DNA of 64,000 nt. Origin: JANQPX01 sp965204405. GTDB taxonomy: Bacteria > Pseudomonadota > Alphaproteobacteria > Geminicoccales > Geminicoccaceae. The position numbers and the translations under genes are program-made. The stretch spans positions 620,001 through 684,000 of the forward strand of contig CBDBEN010000002.1 of assembly GCA_965204405.1 (NCBI GenBank). The letters are read 5' to 3'. This document shows, in pieces, positions 24,292 to 33,401 of this stretch. The notes below the pieces were generated by a model, which was not told the DNA's origin, searched no databases, and worked only from the letters and a program-made list of their open reading frames with translations. Position 1 is the stretch's first letter. Every line of letters begins with the position of its first letter.

Positions 24292-26471
24292 TGTCCCGTT
24301 TCCGCTTAGGGGTCTTGCTGGCGGCAGCCTCTTGGCTGGCTCTCCTTCAACCGGCCCATGCTCAGTTGTGGCAGAAGGATTGTGGGCGGGTCGAAGCTGA
24401 TGGCGGGGTTGCTGCTTGCGGCGATGTCGATGTCGGAGGTGACGTCAATATCGGCGTTACCTCGGAAAAACTTCTCGAAGCGGTCGAGGCTTTTGCAGAA
24501 AAAGATAGCCTGAACGCACAAAGGGCTACGGAGCTGCAAGCTCAAGTCGACCAGCTTGGCGCCGAAATTGGCGTGCGCAGCTCAGCGATCGAGAATTTTC
24601 TGGGTATTCTCAATGAACAGAATGTTCCTCTAGAGCAGTTAAGCGCCAAGCTCGACGTGATCGCTAAGAGGCACAAAAACCTTCTTGCCGAAGCTGCTGG
24701 TGTTCGGTCTAGCGATCCTGAAGTCCAACAACTGCGCGAAGAAACAACAGAGGCGATCAAGAATGGTGATTATGATCTGGCGGAACAGAAACTAGGCGAA
24801 GCCCGTCAGGCTCTTCGAGCCGCAGGAGAGCGTCTTCAGATGGCAGTGAATGAAAACAAGCTGGCTCAGGCCTCGATTGAGGACGAACTTGGCAAGCTGC
24901 GGCTCACTGAATTGCGTTACCTCGACGCGGCAGATCATTTTGCAACCGCTGCCGGTTTGGCGCCGGTATCGGAAGATCTAGAACGCGCTGCCTACCTCGA
25001 ACAGCAAGCTCTTGCTCTTGAAGTCCATGGTGATGAAAAGGGCGACAATGATGCCTTGCTGCTTGCTGTCGAGATCTATGTCAAAGTCCTAGCCATCAGG
25101 ACCCGCAAGCGCGTGCCGCTCGACTGGGCCGGGACCCAGATGAACCTCGGCAACGCGCTTCAAATCCTAGGCTCGCGAGAGAACGGGACGGTTAGGCTTG
25201 AGGAGGCGGTCATCGCCTATCACGCCTCCTTGGAGGAAAGGACCCGCGAGCACGTGCCGCTCCAGTGGGCCAGGACCCAGAACAAGCTCGGCAACGCTCT
25301 TCGAATTCTTGGTGAACGCGAACGTGGAACGGAGACGCTCCTGCAGGCCATCGAAGCCTATCGGTACGCTCTCAAGGAAGGGACCCGCGAGCGCGTGCCG
25401 CTGGACTGGGCCATGACCCAGAACAACCTCGGCAATGCGCTTCGGATCCTTGGTGGACGCGATAGCGGGACGGCGCGGCTTTTGGAGGCGGTAGCGGCTT
25501 ATCACAATGCCCTGGAAGAGCGCACCCGCGAGCGCGTGCCGCTCCAATGGGCCAGGACCCAGAACGATCTCGGCAACGCCCTTAGGAAGCTTGGAGAGCG
25601 TGAGGAGGGAACGGCACGGCTTTTGGAGGCGGTGGCGGCTTATCACAATGCTCTGGAAGAGCGCACCCGCGAGCGCGTGCCGCTCCAATGGGCCAGGACC
25701 CAGAACGATCTGGGTCTGGCGCTTTGGAGGCTTGGAGAGCGTGAGGAGGGAACGGCACGGCTTTTGGAGGCGGTGGCGGTTTATCGCGATGCCTTGGAGG
25801 AGCGAACCCGCGAGCGCGTGCCGCTCCAATGGGCTAGGACCCAGAACGATCTGGGCAATGCTCTTAGGAGGCTTGGAGAGCGCGAGGAGGGAACGGCACG
25901 ACTTTTGGAGGCGGTGGCGGCTTATCGCGATGCTCTGGAAGAGCGAACCCGTGAGCGCGTGCCACTCCAATGGGCCATGACCCAGAACAATCTCGGCAAT
26001 GCCCTTAGGAGGCTTGGAGCGCGCGAGGGGGGAACGGCACGGTTTGAAGAGGCGGTGGCGGCCTATCGCGATGCTTTGGAGGAGAGAACCCGCGAGCGCG
26101 TTCCCCTCGACTGGGCCATGACCCAGAACAATCTGGGCAACGCCCTTAGGATGCTTGGCTTCTACGATCGTGGGACGATGCGGTTTGAGGAGGCGCTGGT
26201 GGCCTATCGTAATGCCTTGAAGGAATGGACCCGCGAGCGCGTTCCCTTCGACTGGGCAATGACCCAGGAGAATATTGGTTTAGCCTATTGGGCGATCGCG
26301 GACAAAACGAAGGATCAGGCGACGCTCGTCCTGGGGATCGAAGCGATCAAAGAGGCTATCGAGGTTTTCGAGCAGGGGGAAGCGAGCTACAATTTAAAAA
26401 AAGCGAGATGGAACCTGATGCAGGCCGAGGCTCTTTTGGTACGCCTCGTGACCGATAATCCAGCACAGTAG
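24291..26471 (+). CDS. Secreted protein with nine near-identical 47-residue TPR-type repeats
   Basis: 726 residues. A signal peptide (LGVLLAAASWLALLQPAHA-Q) is followed by the GG-D-V motif, then a ~200-residue coiled-coil region (residues ~60-215, e.g. LQAQVDQLGAEIGVRSSAIE). Nine tandem units follow, each TRERVPLQWA-x-TQNxLGNAL then a helix ending EAVAAYRDALEE. These are paired-helix TPR-like repeats for protein binding. ATG 24291 overlaps the upstream stop; GTG 24288 is an alternative. The C-terminal cap is SYNLKKARWNLMQAEALLV. The protein should be periplasmic. The binding partner is unknown. Confidence 0.8.
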   Translation: MSRFRLGVLLAAASWLALLQPAHAQLWQKDCGRVEADGGVAACGDVDVGGDVNIGVTSEKLLEAVEAFAEKDSLNAQRATELQAQVDQLGAEIGVRSSAIENFLGILNEQNVPLEQLSAKLDVIAKRHKNLLAEAAGVRSSDPEVQQLREETTEAIKNGDYDLAEQKLGEARQALRAAGERLQMAVNENKLAQASIEDELGKLRLTELRYLDAADHFATAAGLAPVSEDLERAAYLEQQALALEVHGDEKGDNDALLLAVEIYVKVLAIRTRKRVPLDWAGTQMNLGNALQILGSRENGTVRLEEAVIAYHASLEERTREHVPLQWARTQNKLGNALRILGERERGTETLLQAIEAYRYALKEGTRERVPLDWAMTQNNLGNALRILGGRDSGTARLLEAVAAYHNALEERTRERVPLQWARTQNDLGNALRKLGEREEGTARLLEAVAAYHNALEERTRERVPLQWARTQNDLGLALWRLGEREEGTARLLEAVAVYRDALEERTRERVPLQWARTQNDLGNALRRLGEREEGTARLLEAVAAYRDALEERTRERVPLQWAMTQNNLGNALRRLGAREGGTARFEEAVAAYRDALEERTRERVPLDWAMTQNNLGNALRMLGFYDRGTMRFEEALVAYRNALKEWTRERVPFDWAMTQENIGLAYWAIADKTKDQATLVLGIEAIKEAIEVFEQGEASYNLKKARWNLMQAEALLVRLVTDNPAQ
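25098..26366 (+). repeat. Nine tandem 141-bp repeats inside the TPR gene
   Basis: Each unit is 141 bp (47 codons). Units 4 to 7 are almost identical in DNA, while units 1, 2 and 9 have diverged. High identity in the middle indicates recent expansion by unequal crossing-over, so copy number is likely to vary between strains. Confidence 0.75.
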
Positions 26472-26652
26472 TCTGTCTTATCCACTGACGATTTGTTGTT
26501 AAGTCTCTGCATGACGAATGTGCAGGTGGTTATACATACGTTCCTCACTGACGAAGATCGCCTCAACCGGGGTTTCCGTGTCGTTAAAGGTCCCGTGTGT
26601 GCAGGTGCCCTTGCCTGATTTGCCAGTTGTTACTAGTAGCTCTGCACAGAGG

Positions 26653-27777
26653 TTATGACCGGTTGGGCGTTACCTTCGGATAGGCTCTGGCCATTTTGGT
26701 TCGTGCTATTTCAGTTGAGAACATCCAATTGATACGAGCGCCGCTCTGGTTACGTTGCCGCTGCCATTCCTTGATCTCATCGACGAGCAGTTGGCGGTCG
26801 GCTATGCGCCGATCGAGGCATTGGCAGCGTAATACCCCGATCTCGATTTCGACCATATTGAGCCAACTGGCATGTTTTGGGGTGTAGTGAAACACCAGTC
26901 GGCGCAGGATCCGCCGCGCCTCTGCGGGTGGCAGGGCCTGGTACAGCGCAGCGGCAGAATGTGTCGATAGATTGTCGAGTACGACCCGGATGCAATCAGC
27001 CTTTGGATAATGCAGATCGACCAGGTCACGCATACATTCGGCAAAGTCGCACGCGGTTCGCCGGTCCGTCACCTTCACCCTGCGCCAGGAGCGATGAGCG
27101 TCGAGGAAGACGAACAGGTTGACGGTGCCGTTGCGTCGATATTCGTAGTCATAGCGTTCAAGCTGTCCGGGCTGTGCCGGGATTGGCAGACGGGTTTCGC
27201 CGACCAGTTGGTTTGGGCTTTCGTCGAAACAAATTACGGGGCGCTTTCGATCCGGTGTTTCAGCATAGAGGTCCAGGACATCTTCCATGCGCGCGACATA
27301 GGCGGCATCGACCTTGGGCATGCACCACATCTCCTTGCGCCAAGGCTTGAGGTCGTTGTCGGCCAAACGCCGACGCACGGTTTCACGCGAAAGGCTGTCA
27401 TGTTCCGTCAGCCTGACCAATTCACCAGCCAACAGTTCCAGGGTCCAACGCGATCGGCCTTTTGGCGCGCCGGAACAGGCGGTGGCGATGAGCCTTGCCT
27501 CCTCCTTGCCGGTCAGTTTGCGTGAAGCACCCGGACGGGGCTGCTCATTCAGCGCGGCCTCCAAATTACCTTCCACAAAACGCCGCTTGGTCCGGTAGAC
27601 CGTCGAACAGCCGACCCTGACGTTTCTCGCAATTTCCTCATCAGCCGTCCCGATGTCCGCCGCCAGCAATATCTGGGCTCGCTTGAGCCTGCGCGCCGAA
27701 TGCGTCCCGCCGCGCAACAGCGTTTCCAGGTCATCACGTTCAGCTTGGTTCAGATCCACGCGATAGCGTACATTCAT
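26653..27777 (-). CDS. IS630-family transposase
   Basis: 374 residues from ATG 27777, which follows GGAGGCACAG; the upstream extension to 27843 overlaps the passenger gene and is unlikely. An N-terminal helix-turn-helix (DEEIARNVRVGCSTVYRTKR) precedes a DDE domain whose acidic residues lie in CFDESPNQLVGE, VVLDNLSTHSA and HASWLNMVEIEIGVL. The coding frame is intact and both inverted repeats are present, so it may be active. Confidence 0.92.
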   Translation of the reverse strand: MNVRYRVDLNQAERDDLETLLRGGTHSARRLKRAQILLAADIGTADEEIARNVRVGCSTVYRTKRRFVEGNLEAALNEQPRPGASRKLTGKEEARLIATACSGAPKGRSRWTLELLAGELVRLTEHDSLSRETVRRRLADNDLKPWRKEMWCMPKVDAAYVARMEDVLDLYAETPDRKRPVICFDESPNQLVGETRLPIPAQPGQLERYDYEYRRNGTVNLFVFLDAHRSWRRVKVTDRRTACDFAECMRDLVDLHYPKADCIRVVLDNLSTHSAAALYQALPPAEARRILRRLVFHYTPKHASWLNMVEIEIGVLRCQCLDRRIADRQLLVDEIKEWQRQRNQSGARINWMFSTEIARTKMARAYPKVTPNRS

Positions 27778-27842
27778 CTGTGCCTCCTTCAAATCGAGGC
27801 ACATCAGATGGATCGAATGGCGAACCCGCGTCTTCTTTTGCA

Positions 27843-28082
27843 ATGCACGCTAAATTCACACCCAAACAGGGGCAGTATCTCGCCTATATCTACGCTTATA
27901 CTCGCGTACTCGGTCGGCCACCCGCAGAAGCCGACATGCAACGCTACTTCCAGACCAGCCCACCAACCGTTCACCAGATGGTCATCACTCTGGAAAAAGC
28001 CGGTCTCATCAAACGGCAGCCTGGCAGGGCAAGGAGCATCAAGCTCCTCGTCGATCCTGAACAACTCCCAGTTCTGAGATGA
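27843..28082 (+). CDS. LexA-type DNA-binding passenger protein
   Basis: 79 residues from ATG 27843. The sequence FTPKQGQYLAYIYAYTRVLG, then PAEADMQRYFQTSPPTVHQM and LEKAGLIKRQPGRARSIKL, is a winged helix-turn-helix of the LexA DNA-binding type without the S24 peptidase part. It lies wholly inside the IS630 inverted repeats, divergent from the transposase with a 65-bp gap that probably holds both promoters. It may repress transposase expression; this is inferred from position. Confidence 0.75.
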   Translation: MHAKFTPKQGQYLAYIYAYTRVLGRPPAEADMQRYFQTSPPTVHQMVITLEKAGLIKRQPGRARSIKLLVDPEQLPVLR

Positions 28083-28150
28083 CCTTATTCCAACCGGTCA
28101 TAATCTCTGTGCAGAGCTACTAGCAGGGATCGGCGGGTTCCTTTGGTCTC

Positions 28151-29287
28151 TCACCCACCACCAGTCCCTGTTCCAAGCTCTACTGGAGCTTCTTGGGAAC
28201 CACTACCGCTATCTTTGTCGTTGTCCCGGGCACAAAAGGAAACTCCGCTGATTTGATCCCCCGGCCCCAAGCCGCAGTCCGGGCGGAAGCTTGCCGCGAG
28301 AACTTCGTTGTCCTCTGTCATCCAGTTCCACCATCCGACGATCTTATCGTAGAGACTGATGGTGCCGCCCTGGGCTCTGACCGGGAATTGAGCAGGTATC
28401 AGTTCGAGGGTTGGCCTCTGTCTTGGATCTTCGCTCTCAGGCAACTCGGTCTTATCCAGATAGGTGATGACGAATTGAGTGTCCGCTCTACGGATGTCGC
28501 TGTTCTCGATGGCAGTGATGCGGTCGACATTGCCGCCTGCCAGCAGGTTCTCTTCTGGTGTGTCCAGGGGTAAGGCCCATAGGTAGGAATCGGAAGCCAT
28601 TCCCATCCCTCGCACAAGCTCGACGAGTTTTGTCGCGTTCGTCCTGGATAGCCGCCAGCCGACGACGATGGCATAATAGGGATTGCTCTCAAGATACGGA
28701 ACATGCAGCTCGAAATGGATCTGCGGCCAGCGTTCCTGATGTGCTTTCAGTTCTTTCCAGGCTGTCACTGCGGCCATGGAGGCGACGATCACCGCCCACC
28801 GATTGGTATCATCGAATTCTTCTGCCTTCTGGAACCAAAGCTCGCGCGACAGTTTTCTAGAAAGCTCGATTTCACCCTCAATGTCTTTGATTGCTTGCTG
28901 CAAGTCGGCATCACTTCCATCAGATGCCGTTAACACCGTCTCGAGAAAGAGGCGGCGCATGACCTGCTGTCGCTCGTCGACCGAGACCTGGTCGTCCTGC
29001 GATAGTGCCAGGCACTGAAGGTCCAAATCCTGCAACTTGATCAGAAGCGCGTCTGGGTCGCGTGCGTAGCGTGAAACGAGTTCGGTTTCATTGAAAATGT
29101 TTAGACCGCGCAGATCGAGAATGCTGATGAACTTACCAAGTAGGTCTTTTGCTATTGCCGTAGTACGCTTCGGTGCTGCTGCCGGTACCGACAGCAATCC
29201 GGGACACTCGACGACTTGAGCAGCAGCGCGTTGGGGAAGTATGCACCAAGTGAGAAATATAATTATGACGAAAATTCGAAATGACAT
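28151..29287 (-). CDS. Secreted hypothetical protein with a SPOR-like segment
   Basis: 378 residues from ATG 29287 (an upstream in-frame start at 29329 would precede the signal peptide). The signal peptide is MSFRIFVIIIFLTWCILPQR followed by AAAQ. A helical middle (residues ~60-190) leads to HVPYLESNPYYAIVVGWRLS and LVELVRGMGMASDSYLWALP, a pattern like SPOR domains, which bind denuded peptidoglycan. A glycine-rich tail ends VELGTGTGGG. It is convergent with the TPR gene across the IS630 element. Function unknown. Confidence 0.65.
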   Translation of the reverse strand: MSFRIFVIIIFLTWCILPQRAAAQVVECPGLLSVPAAAPKRTTAIAKDLLGKFISILDLRGLNIFNETELVSRYARDPDALLIKLQDLDLQCLALSQDDQVSVDERQQVMRRLFLETVLTASDGSDADLQQAIKDIEGEIELSRKLSRELWFQKAEEFDDTNRWAVIVASMAAVTAWKELKAHQERWPQIHFELHVPYLESNPYYAIVVGWRLSRTNATKLVELVRGMGMASDSYLWALPLDTPEENLLAGGNVDRITAIENSDIRRADTQFVITYLDKTELPESEDPRQRPTLELIPAQFPVRAQGGTISLYDKIVGWWNWMTEDNEVLAASFRPDCGLGPGDQISGVSFCARDNDKDSGSGSQEAPVELGTGTGGG

Positions 29288-29467
29288 AATCAACCTCACG
29301 CTTAATATCGAGCCTGATTTCCATTGCAAAATGTCAAACTAATAATCAACCTAACATAATAAAGTTGTACGCGCGACCAATTTGGCGATGAATGCGAACT
29401 GTTTCAAAGTTCCTGTTGATAGAGCTTATGGCTTTCCTGTCATGTTGTGTGAAAATCCGATAAGGCT

Positions 29468-29529
29468 GATTCTGACAAATGGCCGGTTTCTGGCAGAAAA
29501 TCGCCATTTATCAAGCGTGGCCTAGGCTC
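29468..29529 (+). repeat. Dispersed GGCAGAAAA/CTAGGCTC repeat
   Basis: Near-identical over 62 bp to 20316-20377 (GATTCTGACAAATGGCC, then TGGCAGAAAA, GCCATTTAT and TAGGCTC), same orientation, with paired arms AAATGGC / GCCATTT conserved. A 10-bp hairpin CCAGCCTGCC / GGCAGGCTGG follows at 29539-29568, just ahead of a transposase remnant. Confidence 0.6.
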
Positions 29530-29645
29530 GTTTCTGACCCAGCCTGCCACTAACAGGGGGCAGGCTGGAGATGCCTGTGCCTCCTATGAACTCGATCGTA
29601 TTGAGATTCTTGACTTTTCTCGTTCTGGGTTGAAGCATCAACCGC

Positions 29646-30647
29646 ATGGTTATGTGGATCACTTTGCTACTGGGATGGCTGAGATCGTGTTGCCGGCCAC
29701 GGCATGAACTCGCTTTAGAGAACTTGGCTCTTCGTCAGCAGCTTTTGATGCTGAAGCGACGCTCGAAGCGAGCTTGTCCATCACGTGGTGATCGCTTCTT
29801 TTAGATGACCTTCTCTCACTATATCGAAGGTTGGTGCCAGCTGCTGGTAGCCTTGCACCCTGACACGGTCGTCCGATGGCATCGGGAGGGGTTTCGGCGG
29901 TATTGGACGAGAAAAAGTCGTCATGCCGGCCGGCCTGGTATCGACCGAGTGCTTCGAAAGCTCATTTGTGAAATGCAGGCGGCTAATGTTGGTTGGGGCG
30001 CGCCGCGTATTCATGGAGAGTTGCTCAAGCTTGGCTTTGAAATTTCGCAGGCAACGGTGTCCAAGTACTTGGTTCGTCGTACCAAACCGCCTTCCCAAAG
30101 CTGGCGGAGCTTTTTGAATAATCATCTTTGGGACATCGCCGCGATCGATTTTTTCACGGTGCCAACGGCGACTTTTCAGGTTGTGTATGTCTTCGTTATT
30201 CTCCAGCATGGTCGTCGTCGCATTCTTCATGTGAATGTGACGTCACATCCAACATCGCTTTGGACAGCACAGCAGATAATCGAAGCCTTTCCGTTTGATA
30301 CGGCACCTGGCTATATCCTTCGGGATCGAGGCGGCATTTACGGCAGGGCTTTTCGATGCCGTGTTGCTGGTATGGGTATCAAGGAGGTGCTGATTGCGCC
30401 GCGCTCGCCCTGGCAGAACCCGTATGTGGAACGGGTGATCGGCTCTGTCCGCCGTGAATGTTTAGATCACGTCATCATCCTGAATGAGCGTCACCTTCGC
30501 CGCATTCTGAGCGGGTATCTGGATCATTATCACGGATCGCGGACGCATCTCTCTTTGGTGAAAGATTGCCCTAATCCCCGACCGGTTTCAGCGGGGCAGG
30601 GGACTGTTGTACCTTTTCCAAAGGTTGGTGGCCTTCATCACTATTAG
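29646..30647 (+). pseudogene. Integrase-core (rve) transposase with an internal TAG
   Basis: From ATG 29646 the frame reads MVMWITLLLGWLRSCC and then LENLALRQQLLMLKRRSKRA. At 29802-29804 a TAG stands where the homologous copy at 44 kb has TGG (DRFFW). After the stop the same frame continues for 281 codons through an rve/DDE core: AAIDFFTVPTATFQ, ILRDRGGIYG and NPYVERVIGSVRREC. It resembles IS481/IS3-type integrases. A single nonsense change therefore inactivates an otherwise full-length gene unless the codon is read through. Confidence 0.8.
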
Positions 30648-30693
30648 GAAAGGCTCGCCGCGTGACAGCCCGATCGAAACAGTAGAAGGCACA

Positions 30694-30780
30694 GGAACGT
30701 TGTGCCCTTTCCGAAGGTCGGTGGCCTTCATCATCACTACGAAAGGCTCGCTGCTTGACGGTCCGATCTAATTTGTAGAA
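30694..30780 (+). repeat. 87-bp 3'-end fragment identical to the second transposase copy
   Basis: These 87 bp are identical to 45118-45204, which are the last codons and 3' flank of the transposase at 44232-45182. The local copy ending at 30647 has its own, diverged version just upstream. So two transposase 3' ends lie in tandem here, a trace of recombination or nested insertion. Confidence 0.7.
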
Positions 30781-30781
30781 A

Positions 30782-30952
30782 GCTCTGGTGAAACGCGGCG
30801 TCTTCCACTCGATCCTTGACCTCCAGGCTGCCATCAAACGCTTCCTCGAGGAGCACAATGACGATTCCAAGCCCTTCGTCTGGACCGCCGACCCAGGCCG
30901 CATCATTGCCGCCGTCAATCGCGGGCACCAAGCGTTAGAACTGATCCACTAG
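30782..30952 (+). pseudogene. C-terminal fragment of an IS630-family transposase
   Basis: The frame reads LVKRGVFHSILDLQAAIKRF, then PFVWTADPGRIIAAVNRGHQ, to TAG 30950. That is the characteristic C-terminus of a different IS630 subgroup from the intact element at 26.6 kb. The rest of the gene is missing, replaced by the 87-bp transposase fragment upstream. Confidence 0.7.
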
Positions 30953-30985
30953 GCTATGCGTAAGCGGACAAAATACAAATAATGC

Positions 30986-31025
30986 AAGGCAACAAGGCAA
31001 CAAGGCAACAAGGCAACAAGGCAAC
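30986..31025 (+). repeat. Five tandem 8-bp units
   Basis: AAGGCAAC repeated exactly five times. A microsatellite in non-coding DNA between transposase debris and the catabolic operon; likely unstable. Confidence 0.9.
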
Positions 31026-31115
31026 ACTGGCTGGCTCACAGCGGTGTGCCTACGTAGCCACGGCGTAGAAGAAGTGGGCTAGAGGGACCCCGCAGCTTGT
31101 CAGCTTCTGCCCCGG

Positions 31116-31871
31116 TCAATGATCTGCTGAACGACTTCTCGGATCGTCCAATTCCAACGGAAAGCGCCTCGGCATCAGGCCTGACTGAAACCACGTAACG
31201 AAGGAGTACATCGAGTAGACCGGGATGCCGGTATATTTTCTGACGTCAGCCGCGTAAGGCACCATATTCGTGCATTCCAGGATGATGGCGCCGATGTGTT
31301 CATGCTCAGTCACCATCCTGGCAGCAGCATCGAGGAGATCCTGGCTGCAGGCAGCGAAGTCGATCTCGGGGTTGTCATCCAGGATGGCGCGCGTGAATTC
31401 GCGCCCGCCGTCAGTGCCAACCACCGGCGTGTCCAGCGGGACGTGGGCAGCCCGCAGGTGGTCGTCGGTCAGCGTAGCCTCGGAGATCGTCAGGATGCCG
31501 ACCCGTTGTCCCGGCGGCAGCAGAGTTTGCACCATCGGCACCTGCATCAATGACGAGGTGGCGACAGGCACCGAAACAGCGGCGGCCACACGATCTTGGA
31601 TCAGCGACAGGAAGCCACAATTCGTGGTGATGCCGTCGACGCCCGATGCGACCAGATCTTTAGCGGCTGTGACGAAGGCCTCGGTCATGCCCTCGGCTTG
31701 GCGGCGCACCACATGATCCGGCGAAGCACCAGGCACCACGCGGTACTGCACGGGAAACGGCCAGGTCAACGCGTTGCCGATGTCGCCCGGAATGCGCGGA
31801 AAGCGGGCTTCCAGCATCAAGATGCCGACGCTTGCCCCATAGATTGCCTTGCCGCCATGTTCGATCGTCAC
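31116..31871 (-). CDS. Aspartate/glutamate racemase superfamily protein
   Basis: 251 residues. The two catalytic cysteines of the Asp/Glu/hydantoin racemase superfamily are in GITTNCGFLSLIQDRVA and IILECTNMVPYAADV. The fold is alpha/beta with GILMLEARFPRIPGDIGNAL near the N-terminus. Related enzymes racemise amino acids without cofactor, isomerise maleate or decarboxylate malonates. It is the last gene of the minus-strand arm of the catabolic locus, 15 bp beyond the GntR gene. A racemase for the transported amino acid is the simplest reading. Confidence 0.85.
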   Translation of the reverse strand: MTIEHGGKAIYGASVGILMLEARFPRIPGDIGNALTWPFPVQYRVVPGASPDHVVRRQAEGMTEAFVTAAKDLVASGVDGITTNCGFLSLIQDRVAAAVSVPVATSSLMQVPMVQTLLPPGQRVGILTISEATLTDDHLRAAHVPLDTPVVGTDGGREFTRAILDDNPEIDFAACSQDLLDAAARMVTEHEHIGAIILECTNMVPYAADVRKYTGIPVYSMYSFVTWFQSGLMPRRFPLELDDPRSRSADH

Positions 31872-31885
31872 GTCGAGAGCTCCTT

Positions 31886-32566
31886 CTAGCCCGTTGCTGA
31901 TGCCGGAACGTAGAGCTGCGAGAAGGCGGTTCTGACTGCCTGGGTTGCCTCCTCGCTCCGTTTGCCGATGTGGCTGCGCAGCTCGTCGACGGCGTGTGCT
32001 TCGTCCCTCGCCGCCAAGGCTTCGACGATGCGGACGTGGGCGGCTGGGGTAATGCCGCGCCGTTCGCTCATGTCGATCCAGCGGACATAGCGTATCCTCG
32101 CACTGATGTTGGCGAGCATGCGCTCCAGCTCCGGGTTCCTCGCCATCTTCACCAGGCGAAGATGAAAGTCCTCGTCGAGCTCGACGAGGGCCTCGGCTGA
32201 CGAGGAGCCCGAATAGGCCGCCTCCGTCTCCTCGAGAAAGCGCATGACCTCGGCTATTTCATCATCGCTTGCGCGTGATACCGCAAGGCGCAGCGCCTCG
32301 CATTCGATGGCCTGACGGGCTTCGTAGAGAGCGAGAATCTGATCGGGATCGAGCGAACGGCAAAAAAAACCCCGGCCATTCTGAAATGTCAGGAAACCTT
32401 CGGCAACGAGGCGGTTGAGGGCTTCGCGAAGCGGCGTTCGGCTGGTGCCGAGCCTGGCCGCCAAGGCCCCTTCGTTGACGCGCTCATCCGGTTTGAATTC
32501 GAAGCGTGTGGCCATCGCGCGCACCTGATCATAGACCTCGTCGACACGGCTTTGATTGATTGTCAT
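31886..32566 (-). CDS. GntR-family transcriptional regulator (FCD domain)
   Basis: 226 residues from ATG 32566; longer upstream starts would run into the ABC gene. The N-terminal winged helix is RVNEGALAARLGTSRTPLRE then ALNRLVAEGFLTFQNGRGFF, and the FCD ligand domain (residues ~85-215) has metal-binding-type residues in ELDEDFHLRLVKMARN and IVEALAARDEAHAVDELRSH. It sits inside the operon it presumably controls. A TGTATACA palindrome of the kind bound by GntR/FCD proteins lies in the divergent promoter region at 37905. Confidence 0.9.
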   Translation of the reverse strand: MTINQSRVDEVYDQVRAMATRFEFKPDERVNEGALAARLGTSRTPLREALNRLVAEGFLTFQNGRGFFCRSLDPDQILALYEARQAIECEALRLAVSRASDDEIAEVMRFLEETEAAYSGSSSAEALVELDEDFHLRLVKMARNPELERMLANISARIRYVRWIDMSERRGITPAAHVRIVEALAARDEAHAVDELRSHIGKRSEEATQAVRTAFSQLYVPASATG

Positions 32567-32603
32567 GAATTTCCAGATCGGAGTCGTTGCTGAGTTGTCG
32601 CGG

Positions 32604-33401
32604 TTATCTGGTATCCTGGTGAAACCGCCCGAGAAAGGATTTGAGCCTCGGATTTTCAGGCGAGACCAGAACCTCTTTCGCCGATCCCTCCTGCTCGATC
32701 CGGCCCTGATCCATGAAGACGACCCTATCGGCCACGTCGCGGGCGAACGCCATTTCATGGGTGACCAGGATCATGGTGGCGCCGTCGGCCGCCAAGGCAC
32801 GCATGACCTCCAGCACCTCGCCGACCAGCTCGGGGTCGAGCGCTGACGTGACCTCGTCGAACAGCAGCACCTCGGGCGACATCGCAAGGGCGCGCGCCAT
32901 GGCAACGCGCTGCTGCTGGCCGCCGGAGAGCTCACGCGGCAGTCGGTCTTCCATGCCCGAGAGACCAACCCGATCCAGCAGCTCCAAGGCGGTCTGCCGC
33001 GCCTGCTCCTCGGGTCTTTTCTGCACCACCGTCTGGCCGACAGTGATGTTCTCCATGACCGTCTTGTGGGCAAACAGGTCGAACTGCTGGAACACCATGC
33101 CGAAACGCGCACGGAAGCGGGCTAGTGCCCGGCCGCGCAGCAGGTCTTTTTTGTTACTGTAATCGATCTCCTGGTCGTCCAGCCTGACCTTGCCGGAGGT
33201 AGGCTCTTCGAGGTGGTTGATGCAGCGCAGAAGTGTGGACTTGCCGCAGCCGGACGGGCCGATGATCGCCACCACCTGGCCCTGATCGACCACCATCGAC
33301 ACGTCGCGCACGGCCTCGACCTCGCCGTAATTCTTGTGGATGCCGGAGAGCTCGAGCTTGGGCCGGTCCGATTGTCCGGCGGCACGGGTACTATTGGTCA
33401 C
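32604..33401 (-). CDS. Polar amino acid ABC transporter ATP-binding protein
   Basis: 265 residues with Walker A GPSGCGKSTLLR, signature LSGGQQQR, Walker B VLLFDEVTSALDPE and the switch histidine in TMILVTHEM. It belongs to the GlnQ/HisP type that powers uptake of polar amino acids. The gene overlaps the permease gene by 11 bp and its product should dimerise on the cytoplasmic side. Confidence 0.95.
   Translation of the reverse strand: MTNSTRAAGQSDRPKLELSGIHKNYGEVEAVRDVSMVVDQGQVVAIIGPSGCGKSTLLRCINHLEEPTSGKVRLDDQEIDYSNKKDLLRGRALARFRARFGMVFQQFDLFAHKTVMENITVGQTVVQKRPEEQARQTALELLDRVGLSGMEDRLPRELSGGQQQRVAMARALAMSPEVLLFDEVTSALDPELVGEVLEVMRALAADGATMILVTHEMAFARDVADRVVFMDQGRIEQEGSAKEVLVSPENPRLKSFLGRFHQDTR

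Larger units (their letters stand above)
26637..28119. mobile_element. IS630-family insertion sequence with a passenger gene
   Basis: Ends are inverted repeats of about 30 bp: TAGCTCTGCACAGAG then TTATGACCGGTTGG on the left (26637-26668) and its complement on the right (28091-28119), with a single difference. The terminal TA fits the TA target duplication of IS630. CTAG flanks both sides. The 1483-bp element carries a transposase on the minus strand and a LexA-like gene on the plus strand. It separates the TPR gene from the next minus-strand gene. Confidence 0.8.

Noticed and set aside
25167..25970. 267-codon minus frame and direct repeats resembling an array
   Set aside because: The 141-bp periodicity is a multiple of three and encodes TPR-type units on the plus strand; the antisense frame and any CRISPR resemblance are by-products. 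No spacers exist.
30986..31025. Short tandem repeat as possible CRISPR or iteron
   Set aside because: Eight-base units without spacers or a neighbouring replication or cas gene; a simple microsatellite.
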